Source: Rhizorhabdus sp049889055
Lineage (GTDB): Bacteria > Pseudomonadota > Alphaproteobacteria > Sphingomonadales > Sphingomonadaceae
Direction: 5' to 3'
DNA length: 64,000 nt
Assembly (NCBI RefSeq): GCF_049889055.1
Contig: NZ_JBLTWO010000014.1
Coordinates: 1-64,000 of the forward strand
Part shown: positions 33,614 through 41,768 of the stretch, piece by piece
Numbering within the stretch: position 1 is the stretch's first letter
How the letters are laid out: each line of letters begins with the position of its first letter
Notes under the pieces: model-generated
What the model was told of the DNA's origin: nothing
Database searches by the model: none
Seen by the model: the letters and a program-made list of their open reading frames with translations, nothing else
Program-made: the position numbers and the translations under genes

Positions 33614-35689
33614 CTACAGCTTCACGCGGACGGTCAGACGGCCGTTGATCGGGGCACCGGTCGAGATGTTGTTGTTGTTGTGTGCGTCCGAGAAATAGGT
33701 CTCGTCGAACAGATTTTCGATGTTGAGCTGGACGTCGATGCGGTCGCTGGCCTTGAGGAACAGCGCCGCGTCGACCCGGGTAAAGCCGGGCAGGCGCGTG
33801 GTGGTCGGGACCGTCCGGATGGCGGCATATTGCGACGACTGCCGGATCACGCCGAGACCGACGCCGAAGCGAGGGTTGACGTCGTAACGGTTCCACAATG
33901 ACGCCTGATGGCGCGGCACCTGCCCCAGCCGGACGAATCCGTTCCCGCGCAGCTTGGCGTCCTGATAGCTGTAAGCGGCACTGGTCTGCCAGCCCGGCGC
34001 GATCCGGCCGGTGATCGCCGCTTCCACGCCCTTGGTCCGCGTACCGCCGATGTTTATAGTGGCCGCGACATTGTCGGGATCGGGCGTCGTCGCATTGGTC
34101 CGGTCGAGCTGGAAGAGCGCGAGCGTCGCGCTCAAATCGGGCTGGATGTCCCACTTCGCGCCGATTTCGTAATTGGTGAAGCGTTCCGGAGCGAGGTTCG
34201 ACTGGGTGGCGGTCAGGCTCAGGAACTGATCGCCCGACCGGGGAAGGAAGGACCGGCTGAAGCTCCCGTAAAAGGACATGTTTTCGCGCGGTTTGAGGAT
34301 CAGGCCCAGGCGCGGGCTGATCTTCTCGTCGGTGCGGGCGAAGGGGCGCGGGGCGGCTCCGATCAAATCGGTGCCCTCGATCCGGAAGCGATCGTAGCGC
34401 AAGCCGATCACCACATCGACATGGTCGCCGAAGGCGATCTGGTCCTGCACATAGGCGGACAATGTGGTGACGTCGGACCTGGTGTCGCGGGCGAGCGCAC
34501 CGAACCGGACCGTCGGATAGACGGGGTTCGACAGATCGAAGTCGGCGTTCGACAAGGTGCCGTTGCGGCGCTGGTTGGTGGAACGCTGGTCGCCATATTC
34601 GACGCCGGCTAGCAACGTGTTGCCGATCTCGCCGAGCGCGAATTTCCAGACGAGGTTGGACTGGGCGATGAAATTCCGTCGCGTGGTCGCGTCGGCATAG
34701 CTCGACAAGGGAACGGTGCCGCTGTCCGACTTTGCAGCGCCGTTGGCGAAGACATTGTCGTAATATTTGTCGTAATCGCCATAAAGGATGGTCGTCGACC
34801 AATCGAGGCTGTCGGTCAGTGCCCCGTCGAGCCGGGCCTTGGCAATATGCGCCTCCAGCCCAGCGCGATTGGCGTCTGGCACACCCACGAACGTGTCGCG
34901 CTGGCCGCGCACGGGCCGGTTGGGGCGCCCAGCCCCTGTCTCCACCGACGGGATGCCCCGATCGGTCACCCGGTCGTCGTTCACATATTCATAGGACAGG
35001 CCGAGCTTCCAGGCGCCCAGATCGACCGCCACATAGGGATTGACGGCATAACGCTCGCCATCGAACCGGTCGCGGTGATTGTTCAGTTCTTCGTAGAAGC
35101 CGTTGATCCGGATCGCCGCATTGTCGGCAACGGGCGCGTTGACGTCGGCGGCGATGTCCCAGGCGCCGAAGCTGTTGACGCTGCCTTCTGCCGTCGCGCG
35201 AAGAAGATCGGCCGTGGGGGTCTTCTGGACCCGGTTGACCACGCCGCCGCTGCCGCCGCGCCCGAAGGTCAGCGCGGACGGTCCCTTCAATATCTCGACC
35301 CGCTCGATATTGTAGAGGCTGCGATAATATTGGACGTCGTCGCGGACGCCATCGAGGAAGAAGTCGGCGGTCGTGTTCTGCCCGCGCAGCGTGATCTGGT
35401 CGCGATTGCCTTCGCCCTGCCCCACGGTCGTGCCGGGGACGTAGCGCAGCACGTCGGCCATGCTGCGTAGCGCCTGATCGTCGATCCGCGCGCGGGTGAC
35501 CACCGAGACGGTCTGCGGCACGTCGATCAGCGGGGTGTCGGTCTTGGTCGCGGTGGCGGTGTCGTCGGCCTTGTAGCCGACCGCCTTGCCGGTGACGATG
35601 ATCGTCCGGCCGTCGCCCCGGTCCACATCATCCGCTGCCATTGCGGGAACGGGCAAAGCAGCACAGCACAACAGAAACGCGCGACTCAT
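33614..35689 (-). CDS. TonB-dependent siderophore receptor
   Basis: A 691-residue outer-membrane receptor. A signal peptide (MSRAFLLCCAALPVPAMA) is followed by a plug domain (DVPQTVSVVTRARIDDQALR, then GQNTTADFFLDGVRDDVQYY and VEILKGPSALTFGRGGSGG) and a 22-strand barrel ending in LTVRVKL. The plug wording resembles catecholate or hydroxamate siderophore receptors (FhuE/Fiu-like). A Fur-like site lies upstream, so iron starvation is the probable inducer. It is monocistronic; 95 nt separate it from the photolyase gene. Confidence 0.9.
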   Translation of the reverse strand: MSRAFLLCCAALPVPAMAADDVDRGDGRTIIVTGKAVGYKADDTATATKTDTPLIDVPQTVSVVTRARIDDQALRSMADVLRYVPGTTVGQGEGNRDQITLRGQNTTADFFLDGVRDDVQYYRSLYNIERVEILKGPSALTFGRGGSGGVVNRVQKTPTADLLRATAEGSVNSFGAWDIAADVNAPVADNAAIRINGFYEELNNHRDRFDGERYAVNPYVAVDLGAWKLGLSYEYVNDDRVTDRGIPSVETGAGRPNRPVRGQRDTFVGVPDANRAGLEAHIAKARLDGALTDSLDWSTTILYGDYDKYYDNVFANGAAKSDSGTVPLSSYADATTRRNFIAQSNLVWKFALGEIGNTLLAGVEYGDQRSTNQRRNGTLSNADFDLSNPVYPTVRFGALARDTRSDVTTLSAYVQDQIAFGDHVDVVIGLRYDRFRIEGTDLIGAAPRPFARTDEKISPRLGLILKPRENMSFYGSFSRSFLPRSGDQFLSLTATQSNLAPERFTNYEIGAKWDIQPDLSATLALFQLDRTNATTPDPDNVAATINIGGTRTKGVEAAITGRIAPGWQTSAAYSYQDAKLRGNGFVRLGQVPRHQASLWNRYDVNPRFGVGLGVIRQSSQYAAIRTVPTTTRLPGFTRVDAALFLKASDRIDVQLNIENLFDETYFSDAHNNNNISTGAPINGRLTVRVKL

Positions 35690-35740
35690 TCCGCCTCCCC
35701 AACGCCAAGTCGGAGCGGCCCATAGCGATCATTCCCCGCT

Positions 35741-35760
35741 ATTGCCAGTCATTCTCATGT
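35741..35760 (-). promoter_or_regulatory. Possible Fur-type iron box
   Basis: On the minus strand the site reads ACATGAGAATGACTGGCAAT, with the ATGAGAATGA core common in Fur and iron-responsive sites. It lies 52 nt upstream of the TonB receptor start. Confidence 0.4.
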
Positions 35761-35793
35761 GCAGTGCGCAGTTGGGCTGGCATCGAGGCAGCG

Positions 35794-36465
35794 CTATCTG
35801 TCTGCCAAATTCAAGAGCGCGATAAACGCGACCAGACCCAACATCCACCAGAGCATATATCTGCCCAACTCCCACAGGACATTATTGGAGGAAGACTTCG
35901 GCGGCTCGGGGTAACTCCGGTGCTCCGCCAAAGTGAGCGACCTGTGCCAGGTCGAACCCTTGCGCGGACGCAGCGACCGGAACTGCGTTTCGCTCTTGAA
36001 CGGGTTGAACCCGCAGAGCGCCTCGCCCAGCTCGATCGGAATATCCCAGAGATAGGCTGTGTCGGGATCGGCGTCATCGAGCGCTTTCAGCCGATCACGG
36101 ATGGGGCCGAACTCGGGCGGAAGCGCCCCTTCTGTTTCCAGCACGTCTCCCACGACATCGATCTTCCAGAGCGTCTCGCCGTCGCGCACGGCGATCATCA
36201 GCCCGCTGAGCGTATCGACCTGATCCTGATAGTCGCAGGCCATGACCGTGCCGTGGCCCGACAGCTCGCGCAGATTGTCGGGATGGGCGAGGCCATTGAA
36301 ATTGGCATAGAGCACCGTCCAGCCTGCCTCGGTCCGGCCCCAGGCATAGGGGTCCGCCGCACAAGCAGCGACATCCTCCTTACCCGTCTCCTCCAGCCCC
36401 AGCAGATCGAGCAGGACCTCGCCCGGAAGATCGCGGACCGCGATCCAGCTATCATGCACGCTCAT
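35794..36465 (-). CDS. Putative immunity protein of the adjacent toxin
   Basis: A 223-residue protein that I do not recognise by family. Residues 1-160 form an acidic, Trp-containing globular domain (DSWIAVRDLPGEVLLDLLGL, then WGRTEAGWTVLYANFNGLAH). Residues about 198-220 form one membrane helix (ELGRYMLWWMLGLVAFIALL). It starts 2 nt after the toxin-like gene, so the two are co-translated. Acidity, small size and position suit an immunity protein; the membrane anchor may place it where the toxin enters. This is inference from layout. Confidence 0.6.
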   Translation of the reverse strand: MSVHDSWIAVRDLPGEVLLDLLGLEETGKEDVAACAADPYAWGRTEAGWTVLYANFNGLAHPDNLRELSGHGTVMACDYQDQVDTLSGLMIAVRDGETLWKIDVVGDVLETEGALPPEFGPIRDRLKALDDADPDTAYLWDIPIELGEALCGFNPFKSETQFRSLRPRKGSTWHRSLTLAEHRSYPEPPKSSSNNVLWELGRYMLWWMLGLVAFIALLNLADR

Positions 36466-36467
36466 GA

Positions 36468-37508
36468 CTATTTCCCCTTCTTGACCGGTCTTTCCGACCG
36501 ATTTCGTGCCGGAATCTGATAAAGGATGGAGCCGGCGGGAACGGACGCACCGGCCAGAATATCGCGCGGCAGGAAATGGTCGACCCGGTAAAGATCACCA
36601 TATTGAGTCTTGGCTCTCGTCTGCGCGCGGCTCAGCCCTTTCTTGGCGTGGCTTGCGCCGAACTTAGCTTCGACGATGCCGTTTCCGGCAGCCGTCCGGA
36701 CCCGATGATCGGGTACGGTATAACCGCCGCCCCGAAGATATTGTCTTGGCGGACCTTGCTCGACTCTCTCTCCTCGCAATCCTGTCCGCTGGCGGGCCAG
36801 CATCTCGCCGATCTCACCCTTCTTCTTCGGCGCGAGTCTCTCGATACTCCGCATGACCCCGAACCCGGGAAGCAGCGCGACATTGCCGTCCGCAGCACCA
36901 GTACTGACCTTGCTCGCCAGACGCACTAGGTCCTGTCGCGATCCCGTCCCGTGATCCAAAAGATCCTGAACGCCGGCTGCGACGCCCCCTGTTACCGCGC
37001 CGACATAGTGCGGCTTGCCCGCAAGAGCAGCTGCCACGCCCGCCGCGCCGCCGATCGCGCTGCCCGCATATTCGCCGAGAGAACCCCGCTTCCCGCGCAC
37101 GACGTCGCCTACCCCTTGGGTGCCCACGCCGACACCTGCCCCGATCCCAGCAAGCTTGCCTGCTTCGCTCGCCATCAACCGCGTTGCGACCGCCATGCGC
37201 GGGGCGTTCACGGTCTTGGCCAGAGCCAAGCCCGGTACGGCGGTCTGGGCCAATGTTCCGGCCGCTTTGCCCGCCAAACGGGCGTAAGGGTGAACCGCCT
37301 CATCATAGCGATTCTGTGCCTTTTCGGCCTTCAATCGCCGGTCAAGGGCCGCCTGGAACGACTTGCCATGTGCGGCATCGATAATCGCATTGACCACCGC
37401 CGGAGTATAATCCCCCAAATCGAACGGCGCCGAGTCCACCACGCCCCGCAACCCGGCCTTGGCGCTATCCCAGTTCGAAGTCCCACGCGTTTGATTGTGT
37501 CCGCCCAT
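36468..37508 (-). CDS. Toxin-like protein with C-terminal restriction-endonuclease-like domain
   Basis: About 346 residues. The middle (about 80-190) is Gly/Ala-rich and hydrophobic (GKLAGIGAGVGVGTQGVGDV, SAIGGAAGVAAALAG), as in pre-toxin or pore-passage regions. The C-terminal 105 residues resemble a PD-(D/E)XK nuclease: YTVPDHRV with D267, 12 residues, then IVEAKFG with E280 and K282, followed by LSRAQTRAKTQYGDLYRVDHF. The tail is strongly basic (RNRSERPVKKGK). The start at 37508 (MGGHNQTRG) is chosen on composition and is uncertain; the frame is open to 37598. A LexA-type box lies 85 nt upstream and a probable immunity gene follows. Confidence 0.65.
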   Translation of the reverse strand: MGGHNQTRGTSNWDSAKAGLRGVVDSAPFDLGDYTPAVVNAIIDAAHGKSFQAALDRRLKAEKAQNRYDEAVHPYARLAGKAAGTLAQTAVPGLALAKTVNAPRMAVATRLMASEAGKLAGIGAGVGVGTQGVGDVVRGKRGSLGEYAGSAIGGAAGVAAALAGKPHYVGAVTGGVAAGVQDLLDHGTGSRQDLVRLASKVSTGAADGNVALLPGFGVMRSIERLAPKKKGEIGEMLARQRTGLRGERVEQGPPRQYLRGGGYTVPDHRVRTAAGNGIVEAKFGASHAKKGLSRAQTRAKTQYGDLYRVDHFLPRDILAGASVPAGSILYQIPARNRSERPVKKGK

Positions 37509-37592
37509 AGCCCACCACCCCAAGGAGGCCGACCCCACGGCTCGGCCCGAAATCCCGGGAGTAAAGCAGCCACAAACTTCCCAACAACGCAA

Positions 37593-37607
37593 GAACATTT
37601 AGGGAAC
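37593..37607 (-). promoter_or_regulatory. LexA (SOS) box of alphaproteobacterial type
   Basis: The plus strand reads GAAC-N7-GAAC, which on the minus strand is GTTC-CCTAAAT-GTTC, an exact match to the alphaproteobacterial SOS box. It overlaps a palindrome GAACAAATGTTC at 37604-37615. A TATAAT lies upstream on the minus strand (37642-37647), so the box would sit downstream of the start of transcription of the toxin-like gene. Confidence 0.65.
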
Positions 37608-37615
37608 AAATGTTC

Positions 37616-37987
37616 TCAACCTTCTTCGGGCGATGGAGAAGATTATAGCCACGATAGCCGAGAGACAGTTTCGGGGCGGCGTAACACATTGTGTTTACGA
37701 ATCATTCTTGCACTCTTTGGGCAGATTTCACGACCCTTACGCCTGTGAACCTCGACTGCGACGTGCCGCGGCACCGATGCGCGATATGCGATCCAAGTCG
37801 ACGTCGCAGTTCTATCGAATAATGATCTTCTCCCGCTCTACCGCCTTGCGAGGCAAAGGCCTGGCATCAAGTTCAAGCGATTGGAGGACACCGGCAGTTC
37901 GCTCCCCCCTGTACGCAAAGAGCGATGGACATTTTGATTTCGCCGGTAGAGAATATGTGCGGGGAGCATGCTGCTAAGAGGAACGTA
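37616..37987. other. 372-nt gap with divergent promoters
   Basis: It lies between the toxin-like gene and the cytochrome c gene. It is visibly lower in GC than the genes around it, which suits promoters (TATAAT on the minus strand at 37642-37647). Short frames here lack ribosome sites. I see no RNA gene. Confidence 0.5.
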
Positions 37988-38533
37988 ATGATGCGATCTG
38001 AATCGATGGTTCGTTTTGGTCGACTAACCTTTTTTGCTGCGGTTTCCGCCTTGGCGCTGACCGCCTGTTCCAGCAAGACCGAAGAGAAAGCTGCCGATAC
38101 GACGACGGCGAGCGCGACCGATACGGCCGCTCCGGCTGCCACGACGGCCGCACCGGCGGCTGCGCCGGCAGGTGCAGCTGCACCTGCGGCAGACAATACG
38201 GATACCACCGACGGCACCAAGCTCGCCAGCTTTACCGGCGACGCAACGAAGGGCGAAGCGGCCTTCGTTGCCTGCAAGACCTGCCATGACCCGGTCCAGA
38301 ACAAGATCGGCCCGCATCTCGGCGGCGTCGTTGGCCGCAAGGCCGGCAGCGTTGCAGACTACAGCTATTCGCCGGCCAACAAGAACAGCGGCATCACCTG
38401 GACGCCCGAGAAGCTGTTCCAGTATCTGCAGGGCCCGCAGCGTGTCGTGCCGGGCACGAAGATGGCGTTCAGTGGGATCCCCGATGCGCAGAAGCGTGCC
38501 GACGTGATCGCCTATCTCGCAACACTCAAATGA
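37988..38533 (+). CDS. Lipoprotein class I cytochrome c
   Basis: A 181-residue protein. A signal peptide with lipobox (AVSALALTACSSK) is followed by a long Ala/Thr/Pro linker (about 30-80) and a cytochrome c domain: haem site CKTCHDP, then KIGPHLGGVVGRKAGS, and the axial Met in PGTKMAFSGI. This is the c2/cycA-like class. A membrane-tethered c-type cytochrome could pass electrons to PufC or to the oxidase. The ATG at 37988 has GAGGAA 7 nt upstream. It converges on the tspO/bchP operon and overlaps its last frame by 8 nt. Confidence 0.88.
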   Translation: MMRSESMVRFGRLTFFAAVSALALTACSSKTEEKAADTTTASATDTAAPAATTAAPAAAPAGAAAPAADNTDTTDGTKLASFTGDATKGEAAFVACKTCHDPVQNKIGPHLGGVVGRKAGSVADYSYSPANKNSGITWTPEKLFQYLQGPQRVVPGTKMAFSGIPDAQKRADVIAYLATLK

Positions 38534-38798
38534 CCTTCGATCCACCTCGCCGGCTCAGGTCGGCGAGGTGGATTGGAAATGACGCCGCCAGGGTCAGCGC
38601 GATCAGCGGCCAAGGCGCATCGACCAGCGACAATCGCAGCGCCACCATCATCAATGCTCCGGGCAAGAGTCGCAATGCTGCGTCAGCCAGGAGCCAGCTC
38701 CGCGCCCTGACCAGCCAGACAAACTCGACTGCGATGACCAGCAGGACGAGATCGGCGGCATGACCGCTGGAGAAGGCCCAGGCCAGCCAGCTGCTCAG
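38526..38798 (-). CDS. Small membrane protein after tspO, apparent CTG start
   Basis: A frame of up to 90 codons running directly behind tspO. It begins CTG AGC AGC TGG (SSWLAWAFSSGHAADLVLL) and contains two or three hydrophobic helices (LLVIAVEFVWLV, LLPGALMMVALRLSLV, PLIALTLAASFPIHLADL), unlike a random frame. The CTG overlaps the tspO TGA as CTGA, the same geometry as the ATGA joints of this operon; the codon just before it is TAG, and the first in-frame ATG is far inside. Proteins of this kind follow tspO in related clusters as I recall them. Function unknown. Confidence 0.6.
   Translation of the reverse strand: MSSWLAWAFSSGHAADLVLLVIAVEFVWLVRARSWLLADAALRLLPGALMMVALRLSLVDAPWPLIALTLAASFPIHLADLSRRGGSKVI
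38542..38571. terminator. Perfect 11-bp hairpin after cytochrome c
   Basis: CCACCTCGCCG and CGGCGAGGTGG pair perfectly with an 8-nt loop, 8 nt after the cytochrome c stop. It lies within the end of the opposing small membrane frame, where it encodes HLADLSRRG, so it could serve either strand. Confidence 0.5.
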
Positions 38799-39274
38799 CT
38801 AAATGGTCCGTTCAGTCGCACGATCGTCATGTTGAGATATCCGGCGAAGGTGACCCACATCAGATAGGGCAACAACAAAACGGCACCCATGATCGACCGG
38901 CGCCAGATGAAGACGATCAGCCCCAGGATCGAAACCCAGAGCAAGATCACTTCGATCATCGCCCAGTCAGGGCGGTGCAGCTTGAAGAAGAGCAGGCTCC
39001 AGAGGATGTTGAGGAAGCCGTTGAGCGCAAAAAGTCCGATCAGCCACTCGCGTTCGCTCCAGCGCATTGCCAACCAGCCGCTGACGGCAGACAGAGCCGC
39101 GAACGCAAAGATCACCGTCCAGCCGACACCATAAGCCGCGTCCGGGGGCGCCCAACTCGGTTGGACAAGGCTGCGATACCAAGGCCCGATGTCGGTAATG
39201 GTCGCCCCCATCACCGCCACGACCGTTGCCACGACACCGGCGATCAGAGTGGGGAAAAGCCAGGCGCGGTTCAT
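38795..39274 (-). CDS. tspO: TspO/MBR family tryptophan-rich sensory protein
   Basis: A 159-residue protein with five membrane helices and the Trp-rich TspO pattern (PWYRSLVQPSWAPPDAAYGV, then LNILWSLLFF and the C-terminal LPYLMWVTFAGYLNMTIV). TspO (formerly CrtK) binds tetrapyrroles in the outer membrane of Rhodobacter and tunes photosynthesis gene expression. The start at 39274 (MNRAWLFPT) overlaps the bchP TGA as ATGA. It is followed by the CTG-start membrane frame. Confidence 0.92.
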   Translation of the reverse strand: MNRAWLFPTLIAGVVATVVAVMGATITDIGPWYRSLVQPSWAPPDAAYGVGWTVIFAFAALSAVSGWLAMRWSEREWLIGLFALNGFLNILWSLLFFKLHRPDWAMIEVILLWVSILGLIVFIWRRSIMGAVLLLPYLMWVTFAGYLNMTIVRLNGPFS

Positions 39275-40467
39275 CTGGACAGACCCGCCGTCTGCAGCAG
39301 GTGCCGCATATCTTTCAGGAAAATGCGGAAATAGGCTGCCGGTTGCGCATAGACCAACCGCTTGTCCATATAGGCTGGCCATATCAGTTGTTGCACGTCA
39401 CGGTCCTCGCACATCGTCACGAAACGCTCTCGGCGCCGGTCATTCCGATACCAGAAATATTGCATGATCCGAAGAACCCAGAACACAAGTCCGTGCGCCC
39501 GCATGAAAGCGCGGCGCGCTCTGCGCAGAGCCTTGGGATTGCCCGAAAGCAGGAAGGCCCCGACCGCAGAGGCCGCCTCCCGCCCGGCGACCATCGCATA
39601 ATAGATGCCCTCGCCCGAAGCCGGGGCGACGGCTCCGGCAGCGTCGCCTGTAACCAGCACGTCGCGCCCGTTATCCCACCGCTTCAGCGTTTTGAGCGGG
39701 ATCGGCGCTCCTTCCCGCCGGATGGTAGCGCAGCTGTCGAGACCGGCATTCGCGCGCAGCCGCATAATCGAATCGCGCAAACCGAATCCCTTGATCGCGC
39801 TGCCGACGCCGACGCTGGTCGTGTTTCCATGGGGAAATACCCAGGCATAGAAATCCGGCGACAAGGCGCCCTTGTAGAAGACGTCGCAGCGGCTGCGGTC
39901 GAACAGCGGGTCGCCTGCCGGCGGAGATTCAATCACTTCATGATAGGCAAAAACACAGGGCATTTCGGCGGCATCGGGCAAGGTGGCCCGTGCCACCCGC
40001 GAGCGGGCTCCGTCAGCGCCGATCACACAGCGCGTCGACACGCGTTGTTCGGGCCCGCCACGCCTGTCAGTGTAGACGACGATCGCGCCGCCATCGGCAT
40101 CGCGCTCGATCCGCTGGAAGGTGCCGGTCCTGCGCTCGGCACCCGATGTTTCGGCGCGCGCACGAAGCCATTCGTCGAAGCTGTCGCGATCGACCATCCC
40201 GACAAAGCCCGTCCGGCGGCGCTCGTCGACCAGCATGTCGACCATCTGGTCGCGCGGGTCGATCATCCGTGCAGCAACGGCGCGGCCGACGAGAAGCTGC
40301 TCCGGGATAGCGAAGTCGCGGATCAGTCGCGGCGGGATAGCGCCCCCACACGGCTTGATCCGGCCGCCGCGGTCGAGCAACAGGACATGGCGACCATCCT
40401 TTGCGAGGTCGTTTGCAGCGGTGGCTCCGGCCGGACCGCCCCCTACGACGACGCAGTCGTAGGTCAT
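39271..40467 (-). CDS. bchP: Geranylgeranyl diphosphate/bacteriochlorophyll reductase
   Basis: A 398-residue FAD enzyme that reduces the geranylgeranyl tail of bacteriochlorophyll to phytyl. The FAD site is VVVGGGPAGATAANDLAKDG; then KPCGGAIPPR, VIGADGARSRVAR and the second flavin motif VTGDAAGAVAPASGEGIYYA. The start overlaps the stop of the upstream carrier gene (ATGA). Order here is bchG, carrier, bchP, tspO, so lipid-tail attachment and reduction are co-transcribed. Confidence 0.94.
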   Translation of the reverse strand: MTYDCVVVGGGPAGATAANDLAKDGRHVLLLDRGGRIKPCGGAIPPRLIRDFAIPEQLLVGRAVAARMIDPRDQMVDMLVDERRRTGFVGMVDRDSFDEWLRARAETSGAERRTGTFQRIERDADGGAIVVYTDRRGGPEQRVSTRCVIGADGARSRVARATLPDAAEMPCVFAYHEVIESPPAGDPLFDRSRCDVFYKGALSPDFYAWVFPHGNTTSVGVGSAIKGFGLRDSIMRLRANAGLDSCATIRREGAPIPLKTLKRWDNGRDVLVTGDAAGAVAPASGEGIYYAMVAGREAASAVGAFLLSGNPKALRRARRAFMRAHGLVFWVLRIMQYFWYRNDRRRERFVTMCEDRDVQQLIWPAYMDKRLVYAQPAAYFRIFLKDMRHLLQTAGLSR

Positions 40468-41768
40468 GCCGCCCTGGCCATTCTCGGCATCGCGCCGCTC
40501 CGCAGGGGGCGAACGGCGAGGCCTGCAGCAACGAGGAACAACAGTGCTTCGGCCGCGAACACGGTCGTGAACGCATCGGGAATCGACCCGGTCAGTGCCC
40601 GGCCCACATCGACACCCACCGCGCCGAGCAAGCCGCCGAGACCGAATGCTATCGCCTGCGATGCGCCCCACACACCCATGCGGATGCCCTCGCGCCCTTT
40701 GTTGCTGCTGGCCAGTCCCATCATCGCGCCGATGGCGGCGACGGCGAACACGCCATTGGCGAATCCCAGCAAGGCGATGTTGGCCGTTAACGGCCAGCCC
40801 GATCCGGACCGCGCGCCGATCGCCAGCCCGATGAGAGCCACAGCCGATGCGATACAGCCACCGGCCGTCCAAATCCGCAGCCCTTCGGGCCTCCGCCCGC
40901 CGAATGCGCCACCGCCCACGCCGACGAGGATCATGCCCGCAAGGACCGCCGCATGCTGCACGCCAGACAATTTGGTCGATTGCCCCGGCGTGAAATCGAA
41001 CAGCAAGCCAGCGAAGGGCTCCAGAATGAGATCCTGCATCGAATAGGCCAGCATCGACAAAAAGACGAAGACGGTGAAGCGCCGCGCCGCACTGTCGCTC
41101 CACATCTCGCGCAGCGCCGGGCCGAATGCCGAATCGGGCGCTCGCTCCACGGGTTCGGACGTTACCCGAGCCGGCTGACCTTCGACGCCCCATACTGCCG
41201 CCACCGCGATCAGGACTGCGACCGTGACGACCCCGCCGGCCACCATCGCCAGCCGCGACAGCGAAAAGGGATCGATCAGTCCGCCGGCTATGCCTGCCGT
41301 GACGACGATGCCGGCGATCATCATGGTCCAGGTCATGGATGCCGCCGCCGCCCGCCGCTCCGGCGCGACGCGCGTGGCGAGCAGCGCCAGCAGCGACGTT
41401 CCCGCCGCCCCCACGCCCGCTCCGATCAGCGAGAAAGCCAACAGCGCCAGCGCATATCCCCATGCAGAGCGCACGGCGAGCAGGCCGAGCGCATTGACCG
41501 CCAGCAGCGTGCCCGCCGCCAAGGTCACCATTCCGAAGATGATCCAGGGGGTGCGCCGCCGTCCGCGATCCGAGCCATGCCCCCATGCAGGGCGCGACAG
41601 CTGCACCGCATAGTGCCACGCGACAAGCCCGGCCGGCAGGGCTGCCGGCAGCATATATTCGACCACCATCACGCGATTCAGCAGCGATGTCGCCAGCATG
41701 ACTATCGCCCCGATCGCACTCTGCACCAGCCCGAGGCGGATGATCCCGAGCCAGCCGAGCGGTTTCAC
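40464..41768 (-). CDS. PucC-like carrier of the bacteriochlorophyll delivery family
   Basis: A 434-residue MFS-fold protein of the BCD family with about twelve membrane helices (starts MKPLGWLGIIRLGLVQSAIG). SMQDLILEPFAGLLFDFTPG is the family signature also found in PucC and LhaA. The position between bchG and bchP is conserved in photosynthesis clusters (the gene has been called orf428 or bch2). It probably hands pigment to light-harvesting assembly. It overlaps both neighbours as ATGA. Confidence 0.88.
   Translation of the reverse strand: MKPLGWLGIIRLGLVQSAIGAIVMLATSLLNRVMVVEYMLPAALPAGLVAWHYAVQLSRPAWGHGSDRGRRRTPWIIFGMVTLAAGTLLAVNALGLLAVRSAWGYALALLAFSLIGAGVGAAGTSLLALLATRVAPERRAAAASMTWTMMIAGIVVTAGIAGGLIDPFSLSRLAMVAGGVVTVAVLIAVAAVWGVEGQPARVTSEPVERAPDSAFGPALREMWSDSAARRFTVFVFLSMLAYSMQDLILEPFAGLLFDFTPGQSTKLSGVQHAAVLAGMILVGVGGGAFGGRRPEGLRIWTAGGCIASAVALIGLAIGARSGSGWPLTANIALLGFANGVFAVAAIGAMMGLASSNKGREGIRMGVWGASQAIAFGLGGLLGAVGVDVGRALTGSIPDAFTTVFAAEALLFLVAAGLAVRPLRSGAMPRMARAA

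Noticed and set aside
37508..37598. Upstream extension of the toxin-like gene to 37598
   Set aside because: The added 30 residues are Cys/Trp-rich noise and would start next to the LexA box; kept as an alternative start only.
38530..38763. 77-codon plus frame after cytochrome c
   Set aside because: Runs antisense to the better-supported membrane frame behind tspO and has no hydrophobic or motif pattern.
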